From Arthrobacter_E sp044748305 (GTDB lineage Bacteria; Actinomycetota; Actinomycetes; Actinomycetales; Micrococcaceae), in assembly GCF_044748305.1 (NCBI RefSeq), contig NZ_JBIVFT010000005.1, forward strand, positions 1 through 64,000: DNA of 64,000 bases. The letters run 5' to 3'. Below are positions 1 through 8,019 of this stretch, piece after piece. Both the position numbers and the translations under genes were made by a program. How positions within the stretch are numbered: position 1 is the stretch's first letter; the number at the start of each line of letters is the position of its first letter. Under the pieces are notes generated by a model. It ran no database searches. It saw nothing but the letters and a program-made list of their open reading frames with translations, and was not told the origin of the DNA.

Positions 1-58
1 GCTGTGTTCCGGTGCCTCGGCTGTGGGGTTCGGCAGCGTCTGGGCGCTCTTACATACC

Positions 59-133
<75 letters not shown>

Positions 134-156
134 CGCCCGACTAGACTTGAAGAGCT

Positions 157-1308
157 ATGCAGTGTGACTACTTCGACGCCGGCCTCTGCCGTTCCTGCAC
201 CGAGATGGGCATCCCCTATTCCGCACAACTTCAGAGCAAAGAAGCACACCTGAGACACCAGCTCTCCGCTTTCCGCGAGATCACCTGGCTGCCCAGCTAC
301 GCGTCGGACGAGTCCGCATTCCGCAACAAGGCCAAGATGGTGGTCGGCGGCACCGTTGGCTCTCCCACCCTGGGGATCCTTGATGCCGACGGGCTCGGAG
401 TCGATCTGAGAGCCTGCGGGCTCTGTTCGCCCGGCCTGACGCAGACTCTCCCTGCCATTGCGGCTTTCATCACCGCGGCAGGGTTGACGCCCTACTCGGT
501 GCCTGAACGACGCGGCGAACTGAAGTATGTACTCGTCACCGAGTCACCCGACGGGGAACTGATGTTGCGCTTCGTCCTCAGCGGCGAGGCCCCTCTCCCC
601 CGCCTCCGTCAGCATCTGGCTGCTCTGCAGCACGAACTGCCGGACGCCGTCGTCGTCTCTGCGAACATCCATCCCGAACACAAGGCCACCTTGGAAGGAG
701 AGCAGGAGATCCTGCTGACCGAGCGGTCGTCCCTGCCGATGCGACTGGATGGGCTGACCCTTCATTTGCGCACACGCAGCTTCTTCCAGACCAACACGGC
801 CGTGGCCCGCGAACTCTACCGGCAGGGCAGTGACTGGGTGCGCGAGGTGGGTCCGGCCACGCTGTGGGATCTCTACTGCGGGGTCGGGGGCTTCGCGCTG
901 CACAGTGCTCGCGCCCTTGCCGACGGCGATGCGGGACACCCCCGGATCACCGGCATCGAGATGAGTGAAGAGGCGATCGCCAGTGCACAGCTCAGTGCAG
1001 ACGAAGCGGGCCTGCGAGGATTGGAGTTCGCAGCCGGAGACGCCACGGCGTTCGTCCGTGACGCTGAGGAACAGCCCGAGATGGTGATCGTGAACCCACC
1101 CCGGAGGGGACTTGGCGCCGAGCTGTGCGCGCTCCTGGACCAATCCCCCACCCGGCACGTGCTGTACTCCAGCTGCAACGCCGTGACGCTGGCCAAAGAC
1201 CTTGCCAGGATGCCGGGTCTCGAACCGATCCGGGTGCGTCTGATGGACATGTTCCCCCAGAGTCACCACTACGAGACCATGGTGCTGCTGCGCCGCCGAA
1301 ACCTCTGA
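157..1308 (+). CDS. rlmC: 23S rRNA (uracil-747-C5)-methyltransferase RlmC
   Basis: A class I SAM-dependent RNA methyltransferase of the TrmA/RlmC/RlmD family, predicted to make m5U747 in 23S rRNA. The N-terminus carries the 4Fe-4S cysteines C3, C11, C14 and C87, matching the spacing known for RlmC. The middle has the family motif FFQTN, the SAM-binding loop LYCGVGGFALHSA and the acidic GIEMSEEA strand. The C-terminal part has NPPRRG, the catalytic-Cys motif YSSCNAVTLAKDL and the late HHYET motif. Its 383 residues are normal for the family. The start puts C3 in the right place. A TAGACT -10-like box lies at 142-147, only ten bases before the ATG. RlmD is the alternative, but the length and lack of a TRAM domain favour RlmC. 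Confidence 0.93.
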   Translation: MQCDYFDAGLCRSCTEMGIPYSAQLQSKEAHLRHQLSAFREITWLPSYASDESAFRNKAKMVVGGTVGSPTLGILDADGLGVDLRACGLCSPGLTQTLPAIAAFITAAGLTPYSVPERRGELKYVLVTESPDGELMLRFVLSGEAPLPRLRQHLAALQHELPDAVVVSANIHPEHKATLEGEQEILLTERSSLPMRLDGLTLHLRTRSFFQTNTAVARELYRQGSDWVREVGPATLWDLYCGVGGFALHSARALADGDAGHPRITGIEMSEEAIASAQLSADEAGLRGLEFAAGDATAFVRDAEEQPEMVIVNPPRRGLGAELCALLDQSPTRHVLYSSCNAVTLAKDLARMPGLEPIRVRLMDMFPQSHHYETMVLLRRRNL

Positions 1309-1322
1309 ACCTGGAAGAAGAG

Positions 1323-1715
1323 ATGAACACTCCTGTGCCGCCCCGCCACCTCTGGCCCGCCGCCGTCCTTGATGCCGCGCTGATTCTCCTGTTCGCAGCC
1401 ATCGGACGAGATGCCCACCACCAGACCGAAGGCGCCCTGGGCGTCCTCGCCACCGCATGGCCTTTCCTTGCCGGTGCTGCGATCGGCTGGGTGGCCGGCC
1501 GCGTCTGGAAGAGGCCTCTCGCCGTTTGGCCCTCCGGCATCAGCGTCTGGCTGGGCGCCTTGGTGGGCGGCATGGTCCTCAGGGCCCTCACCGGCCAGGT
1601 CGTCGTGCTCCCCTTCATCATCGTGGCCGCACTGTTCCTCGCGCTGGTCCTGCTCGGCTGGCGCGCGCTCTGGGCTCTTGCCCGCATGCTCCTCTTGAAG
1701 CGCAAGACCCTGTAA
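1323..1715 (+). CDS. DUF3054 family membrane protein
   Basis: A 130-residue protein with four hydrophobic segments (about 12-28, 41-60, 70-88, 93-120) and little else, matching the small actinobacterial DUF3054 family. A conserved-looking IGRDAHHQ stretch follows the first helix, as in family members. The function is unknown. The ATG at 1323 is preceded by GGAAGAAGAG, a good ribosome-binding site. The gene begins 14 bases after rlmC stops, so the two are probably co-transcribed, though I see no functional link. Confidence 0.85.
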   Translation: MNTPVPPRHLWPAAVLDAALILLFAAIGRDAHHQTEGALGVLATAWPFLAGAAIGWVAGRVWKRPLAVWPSGISVWLGALVGGMVLRALTGQVVVLPFIIVAALFLALVLLGWRALWALARMLLLKRKTL

Positions 1716-1764
1716 TAGAGTTCTCGCAGAGCAGCCACAGCCCGTACCACCCGGAAGGACAGCC

Positions 1765-2046
1765 GTGATCACCGCATTCGTGCACATCAAGACGGACACC
1801 TCATCGATCCCCGAATCCGCACAGCAGATCGCCGCCATCGAGGGGATCTCGGAGGTCTACTCGGTGACCGGTGACTGGGACCTCATCGCGATCGCCAAGG
1901 TCAACAAGCACGAGGATCTGGCCGATGTGATCGCCGACAAGCTCTCCAAGGTGCCCGCCGTCGTGCACACGACCACCCACATCGCGTTCCGCTCGTATTC
2001 GAAAGAGGACCTTGACGAGGCCTTCTCGATGGGCATCGACGACTGA
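1765..2046 (+). CDS. Stand-alone Lrp/AsnC effector-binding (RAM) domain protein
   Basis: A 93-residue protein that is only the C-terminal alpha-beta ligand-binding/dimerisation domain of Lrp/AsnC regulators (RAM or AsnC_trans_reg fold). It has no helix-turn-helix. Typical features are the opening ITAFVHIKTD strand, the VYSVTGDWDLIAIAKV core and the HTTTHIAFRSYS strand near the end. Such single-domain proteins form ring oligomers that bind amino acids; whether this one regulates anything is unknown. The GTG start at 1765 follows GGAAGGACAGCC. A strong terminator lies just downstream. It sits next to trpD, which ends convergently. Confidence 0.9.
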   Translation: MITAFVHIKTDTSSIPESAQQIAAIEGISEVYSVTGDWDLIAIAKVNKHEDLADVIADKLSKVPAVVHTTTHIAFRSYSKEDLDEAFSMGIDD

Positions 2047-2061
2047 GTCTTCACCGCACGG

Positions 2062-2096
2062 ACGGAGGGCGCCGGGAATATCCCGGCGCCCTCCGT
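2062..2096. terminator. Bidirectional intrinsic terminator
   Basis: A perfect 16-bp inverted repeat (2062-2077 and 2081-2096) with a 3-base loop between the convergent ends of the Lrp-like gene and trpD. It is GC-rich and followed by TTTCA on the plus strand. It can end transcripts from both sides. Confidence 0.85.
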
Positions 2097-2127
2097 TTCA
2101 TCCAGGTTCAGATTCCGCCGCAGGACG

Positions 2128-3186
2128 TCAGCCGCGGCTGGCCTCCACCCAGCGGTCCAGTACATCTGCCGCCGCTCCCGAGTCGATCGACTCCTCGGCG
2201 ACCCGCATCGCGACGGACAGCCTCTCCGGCAGCGGAGCGTCATGCCCGGGCGCGACGGCGACCAGGCCGGCGGCCGCGTTCAGCACCACCGCGTCGCGGA
2301 CCGCCCCTCGCTCCCCCGCCAGGAAACGTCGCACCAGGGCGGCGTTCTCATCGGGCTCGGATCCCTTGAGTGCTTCGACGGGAACCAGCTCGACCCCGTA
2401 GTCACGGGGATCGAGACGGTGCTCCGTGACCGTTCCCTCCCGCACTTCCCAGAGCGTCGACGGCGCCGATGTCGTGATCTTGTCCCGTCCGTCATCGCCC
2501 CGGAACACCAAGGCCCGGGTTCCGCGGCGAGCCAACACGCCCGCCAGCAGCGGCGCCATCCGCTCATTGGCGACGCCGAGGGCCTGGGCCGTCACCCCTG
2601 CCGGATTGGTCAAGGGACCGAGGACGTTGAAAGCCGTGGGCACCCCGAGATCGCGACGGACGACGCCGGCGTGCCGGAACGAGGGGTGGAAGACCTGGGC
2701 GAAACACAGCGTGATACCCACCTGCCGGGCGATCTCGGCGACCCGGGCGGCGGGGAGATCCAGACGCACGCCGAGCGCTTCGATCACATCCGCGGAACCG
2801 GCCTTCGTCGAGGCTCCGCGGTTACCGTGCTTGATGACGGTGTGCCCCGCACCAGAGACCACCAAAGAAGACATCGTGGAGATGTTCACGGTGTCGAGGC
2901 CGTCACCCCCGGTGCCGACGATGTCCAAAGTCTCTCCGGGCACGGCGATCCGCTCGGCCCGGTCCAGCATGGTTCCGGCCAGGCCGTCCAGTTCTTCGAC
3001 CGTCTCACCCTTGGCGCGCAGACTCACCAGGAAGCCTGCAAGCTGCGCGGGACTCGCCGCTCCGTCCATGACCTGACCCATGGCCCAGGCGGTGGCCTCC
3101 GCAGGGAGATCCTCCCCTTTGAGGAGGGCCCCGATCAGCAGGGGCCAAGTCCAGGGAACTCGCGGGGTCTGGCGCTCGTTAGTCAC
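2128..3186 (-). CDS. trpD: Anthranilate phosphoribosyltransferase TrpD
   Basis: Second step of tryptophan synthesis: transfers phosphoribose from PRPP to anthranilate. The glycine-rich PRPP/anthranilate loop DIVGTGGDGLDTVNIST and the IKHGNRGAST motif are both present, followed by the CFAQVFHPSFRHA and NVLGPLTNPA motifs of the family. I chose the GTG at 3186 (MTNERQT...): an AGGA lies 8 bases upstream and related proteins begin this way. An ATG at 3210 would add eight residues. The gene stands alone; no other trp genes are in the window. It is divergent from ctaE, and a 9-bp inverted repeat lies in the shared upstream region. Confidence 0.95.
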   Translation of the reverse strand: MTNERQTPRVPWTWPLLIGALLKGEDLPAEATAWAMGQVMDGAASPAQLAGFLVSLRAKGETVEELDGLAGTMLDRAERIAVPGETLDIVGTGGDGLDTVNISTMSSLVVSGAGHTVIKHGNRGASTKAGSADVIEALGVRLDLPAARVAEIARQVGITLCFAQVFHPSFRHAGVVRRDLGVPTAFNVLGPLTNPAGVTAQALGVANERMAPLLAGVLARRGTRALVFRGDDGRDKITTSAPSTLWEVREGTVTEHRLDPRDYGVELVPVEALKGSEPDENAALVRRFLAGERGAVRDAVVLNAAAGLVAVAPGHDAPLPERLSVAMRVAEESIDSGAAADVLDRWVEASRG

Positions 3187-3307
3187 GGTACAGATCCTAT
3201 CGAGTCCCATCGAGGCATCGCCGTCAGGCCCGCAATGTGAACTGCAGCACCCCTTCCGGTGCGGAAAACCACTGTCGTTTTCGCAGCTCTGTAGAAAAAG
3301 TGAGCCG

Positions 3308-3358
3308 AAACGGCGCTTTGCGTTGGGCAGCGCGCCGTTTTACAGACATAATGTCTAT
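3308..3358 (+). promoter_or_regulatory. ctaE promoter with overlapping inverted repeat (leaderless start)
   Basis: A -35-like TTGGGC (3323-3328) and a -10-like CATAAT (3347-3352) are separated by 18 bases, and the GTG of ctaE begins six bases after the -10 box, where transcription should start. This predicts a leaderless mRNA. A 9-bp inverted repeat, AAACGGCGC (3308-3316) and GCGCCGTTT (3332-3340), frames the -35 box and could be an operator. Both are read directly from sequence; promoter activity is inferred. Confidence 0.6.
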
Positions 3359-3997
3359 GTGACCACAGCGACTCATGCCCCCAGTACCCCGGCGCATCCC
3401 ACGCTGAACAGGCCAAACATGGTTTCCGTTGGGACCGTGGTCTGGCTGTCCAGCGAGCTGATGTTCTTCGCCGGTCTTTTTGCCATGTACTTCACCCTGC
3501 GCTCCACCTCTGGTGAGCTCTGGGCCGAGGAAACCGCGAAGCTGAACTTCCCCTTCGCACTGGTGAACACCATCGTCCTGGTGCTCTCCTCCGTCGCCTG
3601 CCAGATGGGCGTCTTCGCCGCAGAGCGGCTCCAGCCTCGCCGCACGGGAGGCTTCTTCCAGGTCGCCCGCTGGGGCATGAACGAATGGTTCGTCCTGACG
3701 TTCCTCATGGGTGCCTTCTTCGTGGCCGGCCAGTCCACTGAGTACGCCATGCTGACCAGCGAGCACGTGACCCTGAACGCCAATGCGTACGGTTCCGCCT
3801 TCTACATGACCACCGGCTTCCACGGCCTGCACGTCATCGGCGGCCTCATTGCCTTCCTGTTCATCCTGGGCCGCTCCTTCGCAGCCAAGAAGTTCGGTCA
3901 TTTCGAGGCGACGTCCGCCATCGTGACCTCTTACTACTGGCACTTCGTCGACGTCGTCTGGATCGGGCTCTTCCTGGTCATCTACGTCCTGAAGTGA
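3359..3997 (+). CDS. ctaE: Cytochrome c oxidase subunit III (CtaE)
   Basis: Subunit III of the aa3-type terminal oxidase, an integral membrane protein that supports proton uptake and stability of the CtaD core. The 212 residues include the actinobacterial opening LNRPNMVSVGTVVWLSSELMF, five predicted helices, the GFHGLHVIGGL motif and the closing YYWHFVDVVWIGLF motif. I chose the GTG at 3359. No ribosome-binding site is visible, and a -10 box lies immediately upstream, so the start looks leaderless. It heads the ctaE-qcrC-qcrA-qcrB operon, the standard actinobacterial order for the bc1-aa3 supercomplex, while ctaC, ctaD and ctaF lie 6 kb away on the other strand. Confidence 0.96.
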   Translation: MTTATHAPSTPAHPTLNRPNMVSVGTVVWLSSELMFFAGLFAMYFTLRSTSGELWAEETAKLNFPFALVNTIVLVLSSVACQMGVFAAERLQPRRTGGFFQVARWGMNEWFVLTFLMGAFFVAGQSTEYAMLTSEHVTLNANAYGSAFYMTTGFHGLHVIGGLIAFLFILGRSFAAKKFGHFEATSAIVTSYYWHFVDVVWIGLFLVIYVLK

Positions 3998-4035
3998 GAC
4001 GTGCCTTGAGCACTGAACACGGCAAAGAAAACTCC

Positions 4036-4058
4036 GTGTCTGCCCGGGCGGCAGACAC
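4036..4058 (+). other. Intercistronic hairpin between ctaE and qcrC
   Basis: GTGTCTGCC (4036-4044) and GGCAGACAC (4050-4058) form a perfect 9-bp stem with a 5-base loop. No U-run follows, so it is not a classical terminator. It sits 24 bases before the qcrC start and could stabilise or process the polycistronic mRNA, allowing unequal expression of ctaE and qcrCAB. Confidence 0.6.
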
Positions 4059-4082
4059 ACGATCGATCAAAGGAACCACCAA

Positions 4083-4871
4083 GTGAAGGCACTTTCCCTG
4101 AAGCGACGTCATCCGCTCGCGGCAATCGCCTTGCTGTTGCTGGGCCTGCTCTTCACCGGTGGCCTTTACGCTGCCGCCTCGACGGCCAACCAGGCCAAGG
4201 CCGAGACGAAGAGCTACAGCGCCGGCGATGTTGAAGAAGGCAAGAAGATCTTCGTGGCCAACTGCTCCACCTGTCACGGCATGGGCGCCTCCGGCACCCA
4301 GGCAGGTCCTTCGCTGGTCGGCGTCGGTGCCGCAGCGGTTGACTTCCAGGTTGGAACGGGCCGCATGCCGATGCAGATGAACGGCCCGCAGGCTCAGGTC
4401 AAGCCGGCTCAGTTCAATGAAGAGCAGACCCGCCAGCTCGCGGCTTACGTCGCATCCCTGGCCCCCGGCCCCAGCGTCCCGGACGCACACATCATCGATG
4501 GTCAGGGCGATCCGGCCAAGGGTGGCGAGCTGTTCCGCGTGAACTGCGCCATGTGCCATAACGCCGCAGCCGCCGGTGGCGCGCTGACCCGCGGTAAGTT
4601 CGCTCCGAGCCTGCACGGCGTATCGAGCGCGCACATCTACGAGGCCATGGTCACCGGCCCGCAGAACATGCCCGTCTTCAACGATGCGAACATCTCTCCG
4701 GAAGGCAAGCGGGACATCATCACCTTCCTGAAGACCATCGAGAACAACCCGTCGCCGGGTGGAGCGGAACTGGGCTCCCTTGGTCCCGTCTCCGAAGGTC
4801 TCTTCGTGTGGACTGCGGCACTGGCTGTGATCATCGGCTTCACGATCTGGCTCACTTCGCGCAGCAGCTGA
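4083..4871 (+). CDS. qcrC: Dihaem cytochrome c subunit of bc1 complex (QcrC)
   Basis: A membrane-anchored c-type cytochrome that passes electrons from the Rieske protein directly to the CuA site of the aa3 oxidase; actinobacteria use this dihaem subunit instead of a soluble cytochrome c. The 262 residues contain an N-terminal signal/anchor (about 12-30), two haem-binding CxxCH motifs (C61/C64/H65 and C155/C158/H159) and a C-terminal membrane helix (about 240-257). The GTG start follows AAAGGAACCACCAA. It is second in the ctaE-qcrCAB operon. Confidence 0.97.
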   Translation: MKALSLKRRHPLAAIALLLLGLLFTGGLYAAASTANQAKAETKSYSAGDVEEGKKIFVANCSTCHGMGASGTQAGPSLVGVGAAAVDFQVGTGRMPMQMNGPQAQVKPAQFNEEQTRQLAAYVASLAPGPSVPDAHIIDGQGDPAKGGELFRVNCAMCHNAAAAGGALTRGKFAPSLHGVSSAHIYEAMVTGPQNMPVFNDANISPEGKRDIITFLKTIENNPSPGGAELGSLGPVSEGLFVWTAALAVIIGFTIWLTSRSS

Positions 4872-4965
4872 CGAAGCGCGCACCACGTGGTCGCTGCATT
4901 GACAGCGGCGTAGACATTCAAGAACCTCGGCAGTAGCCGAACTCAGAGAGGGAAAAAGGGGAACC

Positions 4966-6036
4966 ATGGGCAACCATAGTGACGGCAGCTCGACAAGCTC
5001 GAGCACCGTAGCTACGGCTGGTCAGCACGATGAAGGAGCATTCCAGGATCCTGGAATCCCCCCTCATCGTCCGCGACTGGCCGACAAAGACCCCAAGGCC
5101 GCCAAGCGCGCGGAACGTCAGGTCGCGATTCTGTTCTTCGTGTCCGTGATTGGCACCTTGGTCTTCCTGGTGGCGTACTTCGCCATCGACCTGACCAACA
5201 CGTCCAGCACCAAGGACATCGGTCTGCAGAACATGCTGCTGGGTGTGGGCACCGCTTTCGCAATGCTCGGTATCGGCACCGGCATCGTGCACTGGGCCAA
5301 GACGCTCATGCCTGACCACGAGGTCTCGGAGGAGCGCCATGAGCTGCGTTCCGAAGAAGACCGTCAGGCCGCTGTGGCGATCGCCGACACCATCATCGAG
5401 GAATCCGGCATCAAGCGCCGCCCGTTGATCCGCAACACCCTTCTGGGTGCTGTGGCGCTGGCCCCGCTGCCCGCGCTGGCCGTTTTCGGTGATCTGGGCC
5501 CCCGCCCGGACGACAAGCTGGCACACACCATGTGGGCTCCGAAGGACGGCAAGCTCAAGCGCCTGACCCGCGACCCCGATGGAACCCCCATCCGGGCTGC
5601 GGATGTCACGATCGGCTCGGCCTTCCACGTCATTCCGGAGGGCCTGAACGACCTCGAGACCGGCAAGCTGAACGAGAAGGCCAAGGCCGTCGTGCTGCTC
5701 ATGCGCCTCAACCCGGATGAGCTTCACCCCTCCCCCGGGCGCGAGAGCTGGGCTTACAACGGCATCGTGGCCTACTCGAAGATCTGCACCCACGTCGGCT
5801 GCCCCGTTGCTCTCTACGAGCAGCAGACGCACCACCTGCTGTGCCCGTGTCACCAGTCGACCTTCGACCTGACGAACGAGTGCGCCGTGATCTTCGGCCC
5901 GGCAAGCCGCCCGCTGCCGCAGCTGCCCATCGCCGTCGACGACGAGGGATACCTCGTGGCGACGAGCGATTTCAAGGAACCTGTTGGACCGAGTTACTGG
6001 GAGCGTGACGAGCATGAGCGCCGCCTCAACAGCTGA
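4966..6036 (+). CDS. qcrA: Rieske iron-sulfur subunit of bc1 complex (QcrA)
   Basis: The 2Fe-2S subunit that takes one electron from menaquinol at the Qo site. The ligand boxes are C274-T-H276-V-G-C279 and C293-P-C295-H296, giving two Cys and two His ligands plus the stabilising disulfide pair. Three N-terminal membrane helices (about 52-74, 88-110, 158-176) are the actinobacterial arrangement; most other bacteria have one helix. The first 45 residues are Ser/Thr-rich and cytoplasmic. The ATG follows GAGAGGGAAAAAGGGGAACC. The 3' end overlaps the start of qcrB by 23 bases, so translation is probably coupled. Confidence 0.97.
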   Translation: MGNHSDGSSTSSSTVATAGQHDEGAFQDPGIPPHRPRLADKDPKAAKRAERQVAILFFVSVIGTLVFLVAYFAIDLTNTSSTKDIGLQNMLLGVGTAFAMLGIGTGIVHWAKTLMPDHEVSEERHELRSEEDRQAAVAIADTIIEESGIKRRPLIRNTLLGAVALAPLPALAVFGDLGPRPDDKLAHTMWAPKDGKLKRLTRDPDGTPIRAADVTIGSAFHVIPEGLNDLETGKLNEKAKAVVLLMRLNPDELHPSPGRESWAYNGIVAYSKICTHVGCPVALYEQQTHHLLCPCHQSTFDLTNECAVIFGPASRPLPQLPIAVDDEGYLVATSDFKEPVGPSYWERDEHERRLNS

Positions 6037-7705
6037 GCACTCCACCTACGAGGCGGAGACCAAGTTCGGCCGCTTCACCGACTTCGTCGACCAGCGCGTC
6101 GGTGGGTCCGGAATCCTGAAGGAATTCGGCCGGAAGGTCTTCCCGGACCACTGGTCGTTCATGTTTGGCGAGGTGGCTCTGTACTCCTTCGTCATCCTCC
6201 TGATGTCCGGCACCTTCCTGACGTTCTTCTTCGACCCGTCGATGGCCGAGACGCACTACCACGGCAGCTATTCGCCGCTGTACAACGTCGAGATGTCGGT
6301 AGCGTACAACTCGTCGCTCAACATCTCCTTCGAGGTGCGTGGCGGCCTGTTCATGCGTCAGGTGCACCACTGGGCGGCGCTGCTCTTCGTAGCATCTGTT
6401 TCGGTGCACATGCTGCGCGTGTTCTTCACCGGCGCCTTCCGGAAGCCGCGTGAGCTGAACTGGGTCGTGGGTGGCGTTCTGATCATCCTGGCCATGGCCG
6501 CCGGCTTCACCGGTTACTCCCTCCCCGATGATCTGCTCTCCGGCAACGGCCTGCGCATCATCGACGGTGTGATCAAGTCCATCCCGGTCATCGGAACCTG
6601 GATCTCCTTCTTCCTCTTCGGCGGGGAGTTCCCGGGCACCGCGATCATCGGCCGCCTGTACGTGTTGCACATCCTCCTGATCCCGGCACTGATTCTGCTG
6701 ATGGTCGCCGTCCACCTGTTCATGGTGGTCGTCCACAAGCACACGCAGTACCCCGGCCCCGGCCGTAACGACCGCAACGTCGTCGGCTACCCGCTCGGCC
6801 CGGTGTACGCGGCCAAGGCAGGCGGCTTCTTCTTCATCGTCTTCGGCGTGATCGCTCTGATGGCAGGTTTCTTCACCATCAACCCGATCTGGAACTACGG
6901 CCCGTACGATCCCTCCCCCGTGTCCGCAGGCACCCAGCCTGACTGGTACATCGGCTGGGTCGACGGCGCCCTCCGTCTGATGCCAGGTGTGATCGGTTCC
7001 CTCGACGGATACCGCCAGCACTTCGAATTCATCATCTTCGGGCACGTCCTGACGCTGAACGTCCTGCTTCCGGCGCTCGTTCCGGCCGGCATCGTCTTCA
7101 CCGTTCTCTTCACCTACCCGTGGATCGAACGCTGGATCACGAAGGACAACCGCGAGCACCACGTGCTGGACCGCCCGCGTAACGCACCGACTCGTACCGG
7201 CATCGGCGTCGCTGGATTCATCTTCTACTGCGTCATGTGGGCAGCAGCCAGCTCCGACCTCATCGCCACACACTTCCACGTGTCCCTGAACGATGTGACG
7301 TATTGGCTCCGGGCCCTGTTCTTCATCGGCCCGATCATCGGATTCATGGTGGCAAAGCGCGTCGCGCTGGCCTTGCAGCGCAAGGATCGTGAGATCGCCC
7401 TGCACGGCCGCGAGACCGGACGCATCGTGCGCCTGCCGCACGGTGAGTTCATCGAGGTCCATGAGCCGCTCAACGAGTACAAGCGCTACCGTCTCGTCTC
7501 CTTCGAGTCCCCCGAGCCGCTGCCGGCACAGCCGAATGCGCAGGGTGTGGTGGACCGCAAGGAACGGCGCCGTGCGAAGTTCTCTCAGTGGTTCTTCGAG
7601 GATCGCGTCGCACCGGTCACTCCCGCAGAGCTCGAGGCGTCTCACGCCCATGGGCACCACGGAGAGATCGAGTCCTCTGATGACAGCAAGAGCCTGAGCC
7701 ACTGA
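6014..7705 (+). CDS. qcrB: Cytochrome b subunit of bc1 complex (QcrB)
   Basis: The quinol-oxidising dihaem cytochrome b. Haem-ligand histidines lie in helix B (HHW at 118-119 and H132) and helix D (H219 and H234). The Qo motif reads PDWY, a conservative change from the usual PEWY. The protein is 563 residues, longer than mitochondrial cytochrome b because of a soluble C-terminal extension, as expected for actinobacteria. I chose the ATG at 6014 (MSAASTAEHS), inside the end of qcrA. It is the target class of drugs such as telacebec in mycobacteria. A strong terminator follows. Confidence 0.97.
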   Translation: MSAASTAEHSTYEAETKFGRFTDFVDQRVGGSGILKEFGRKVFPDHWSFMFGEVALYSFVILLMSGTFLTFFFDPSMAETHYHGSYSPLYNVEMSVAYNSSLNISFEVRGGLFMRQVHHWAALLFVASVSVHMLRVFFTGAFRKPRELNWVVGGVLIILAMAAGFTGYSLPDDLLSGNGLRIIDGVIKSIPVIGTWISFFLFGGEFPGTAIIGRLYVLHILLIPALILLMVAVHLFMVVVHKHTQYPGPGRNDRNVVGYPLGPVYAAKAGGFFFIVFGVIALMAGFFTINPIWNYGPYDPSPVSAGTQPDWYIGWVDGALRLMPGVIGSLDGYRQHFEFIIFGHVLTLNVLLPALVPAGIVFTVLFTYPWIERWITKDNREHHVLDRPRNAPTRTGIGVAGFIFYCVMWAAASSDLIATHFHVSLNDVTYWLRALFFIGPIIGFMVAKRVALALQRKDREIALHGRETGRIVRLPHGEFIEVHEPLNEYKRYRLVSFESPEPLPAQPNAQGVVDRKERRRAKFSQWFFEDRVAPVTPAELEASHAHGHHGEIESSDDSKSLSH

Positions 7706-7717
7706 GTCTCCTGCTCT

Positions 7718-7761
7718 GACGAAGAAGGCCCCCACCCGCTCGGGTGGGGGCCTTCTTCGTC
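7718..7761 (+). terminator. Intrinsic terminator of the ctaE-qcrCAB operon
   Basis: A perfect inverted repeat of about 20 bp (7718-7738 and 7741-7761) just after the qcrB stop, with a GC-rich core and the 3' side ending in CTTCTTCGTCTC. It is the clear end of the bc1 operon. Confidence 0.88.
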
Positions 7762-7828
7762 TCTGCGGTAAGACCGTCTTCCGACGCCCGTCGACCCAGC
7801 CGCTGGGCCGTGTACGGAACCGCTGCCC

Positions 7829-7903
7829 GGCCGAGTCCGCTACTGGAGGCGTGAATCAGCGATCCCGGGTAGCGGACTCGCTCCCCCAGTAGCGGACTCG
7901 GCC
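7829..7903. repeat. Triple TAGCGGACTCG repeat with 18-bp inverted ends
   Basis: The 314-base gap between qcrB and the GntR gene (7706-8019) holds the qcrB terminator and this structure. An 18-bp arm (7829-7846) is repeated in perfect inversion at 7886-7903. Inside, another direct copy of GTAGCGGACTCG lies at 7869-7880, 20 bases before the right-hand copy. The core TAGCGGACTCG thus occurs once inverted and twice direct. No gene is visible. It resembles dispersed palindromic (REP-like) elements, but copy number elsewhere cannot be seen. Nothing recognisable lies in 7904-8019. Confidence 0.75.
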
Positions 7904-8019
7904 ATCGGGAATGGTGACGTCGACGCTGATGACTCGCATGCACGTGGTGCGGAGCCGACTACCGCAGAGTTCTACAAGACAACAGAACAGCAGCAGGGGT
8001 CTTGATCCAGCGCCGGCCG

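Noticed and set aside
6026..7735. Long open frame on the minus strand opposite qcrB (569 codons)
   Set aside because: It lies fully antisense to qcrB, whose protein is certain. The translated product is rich in Asp/Glu/His/Gln with no domain, the usual shadow of a GC-rich gene.
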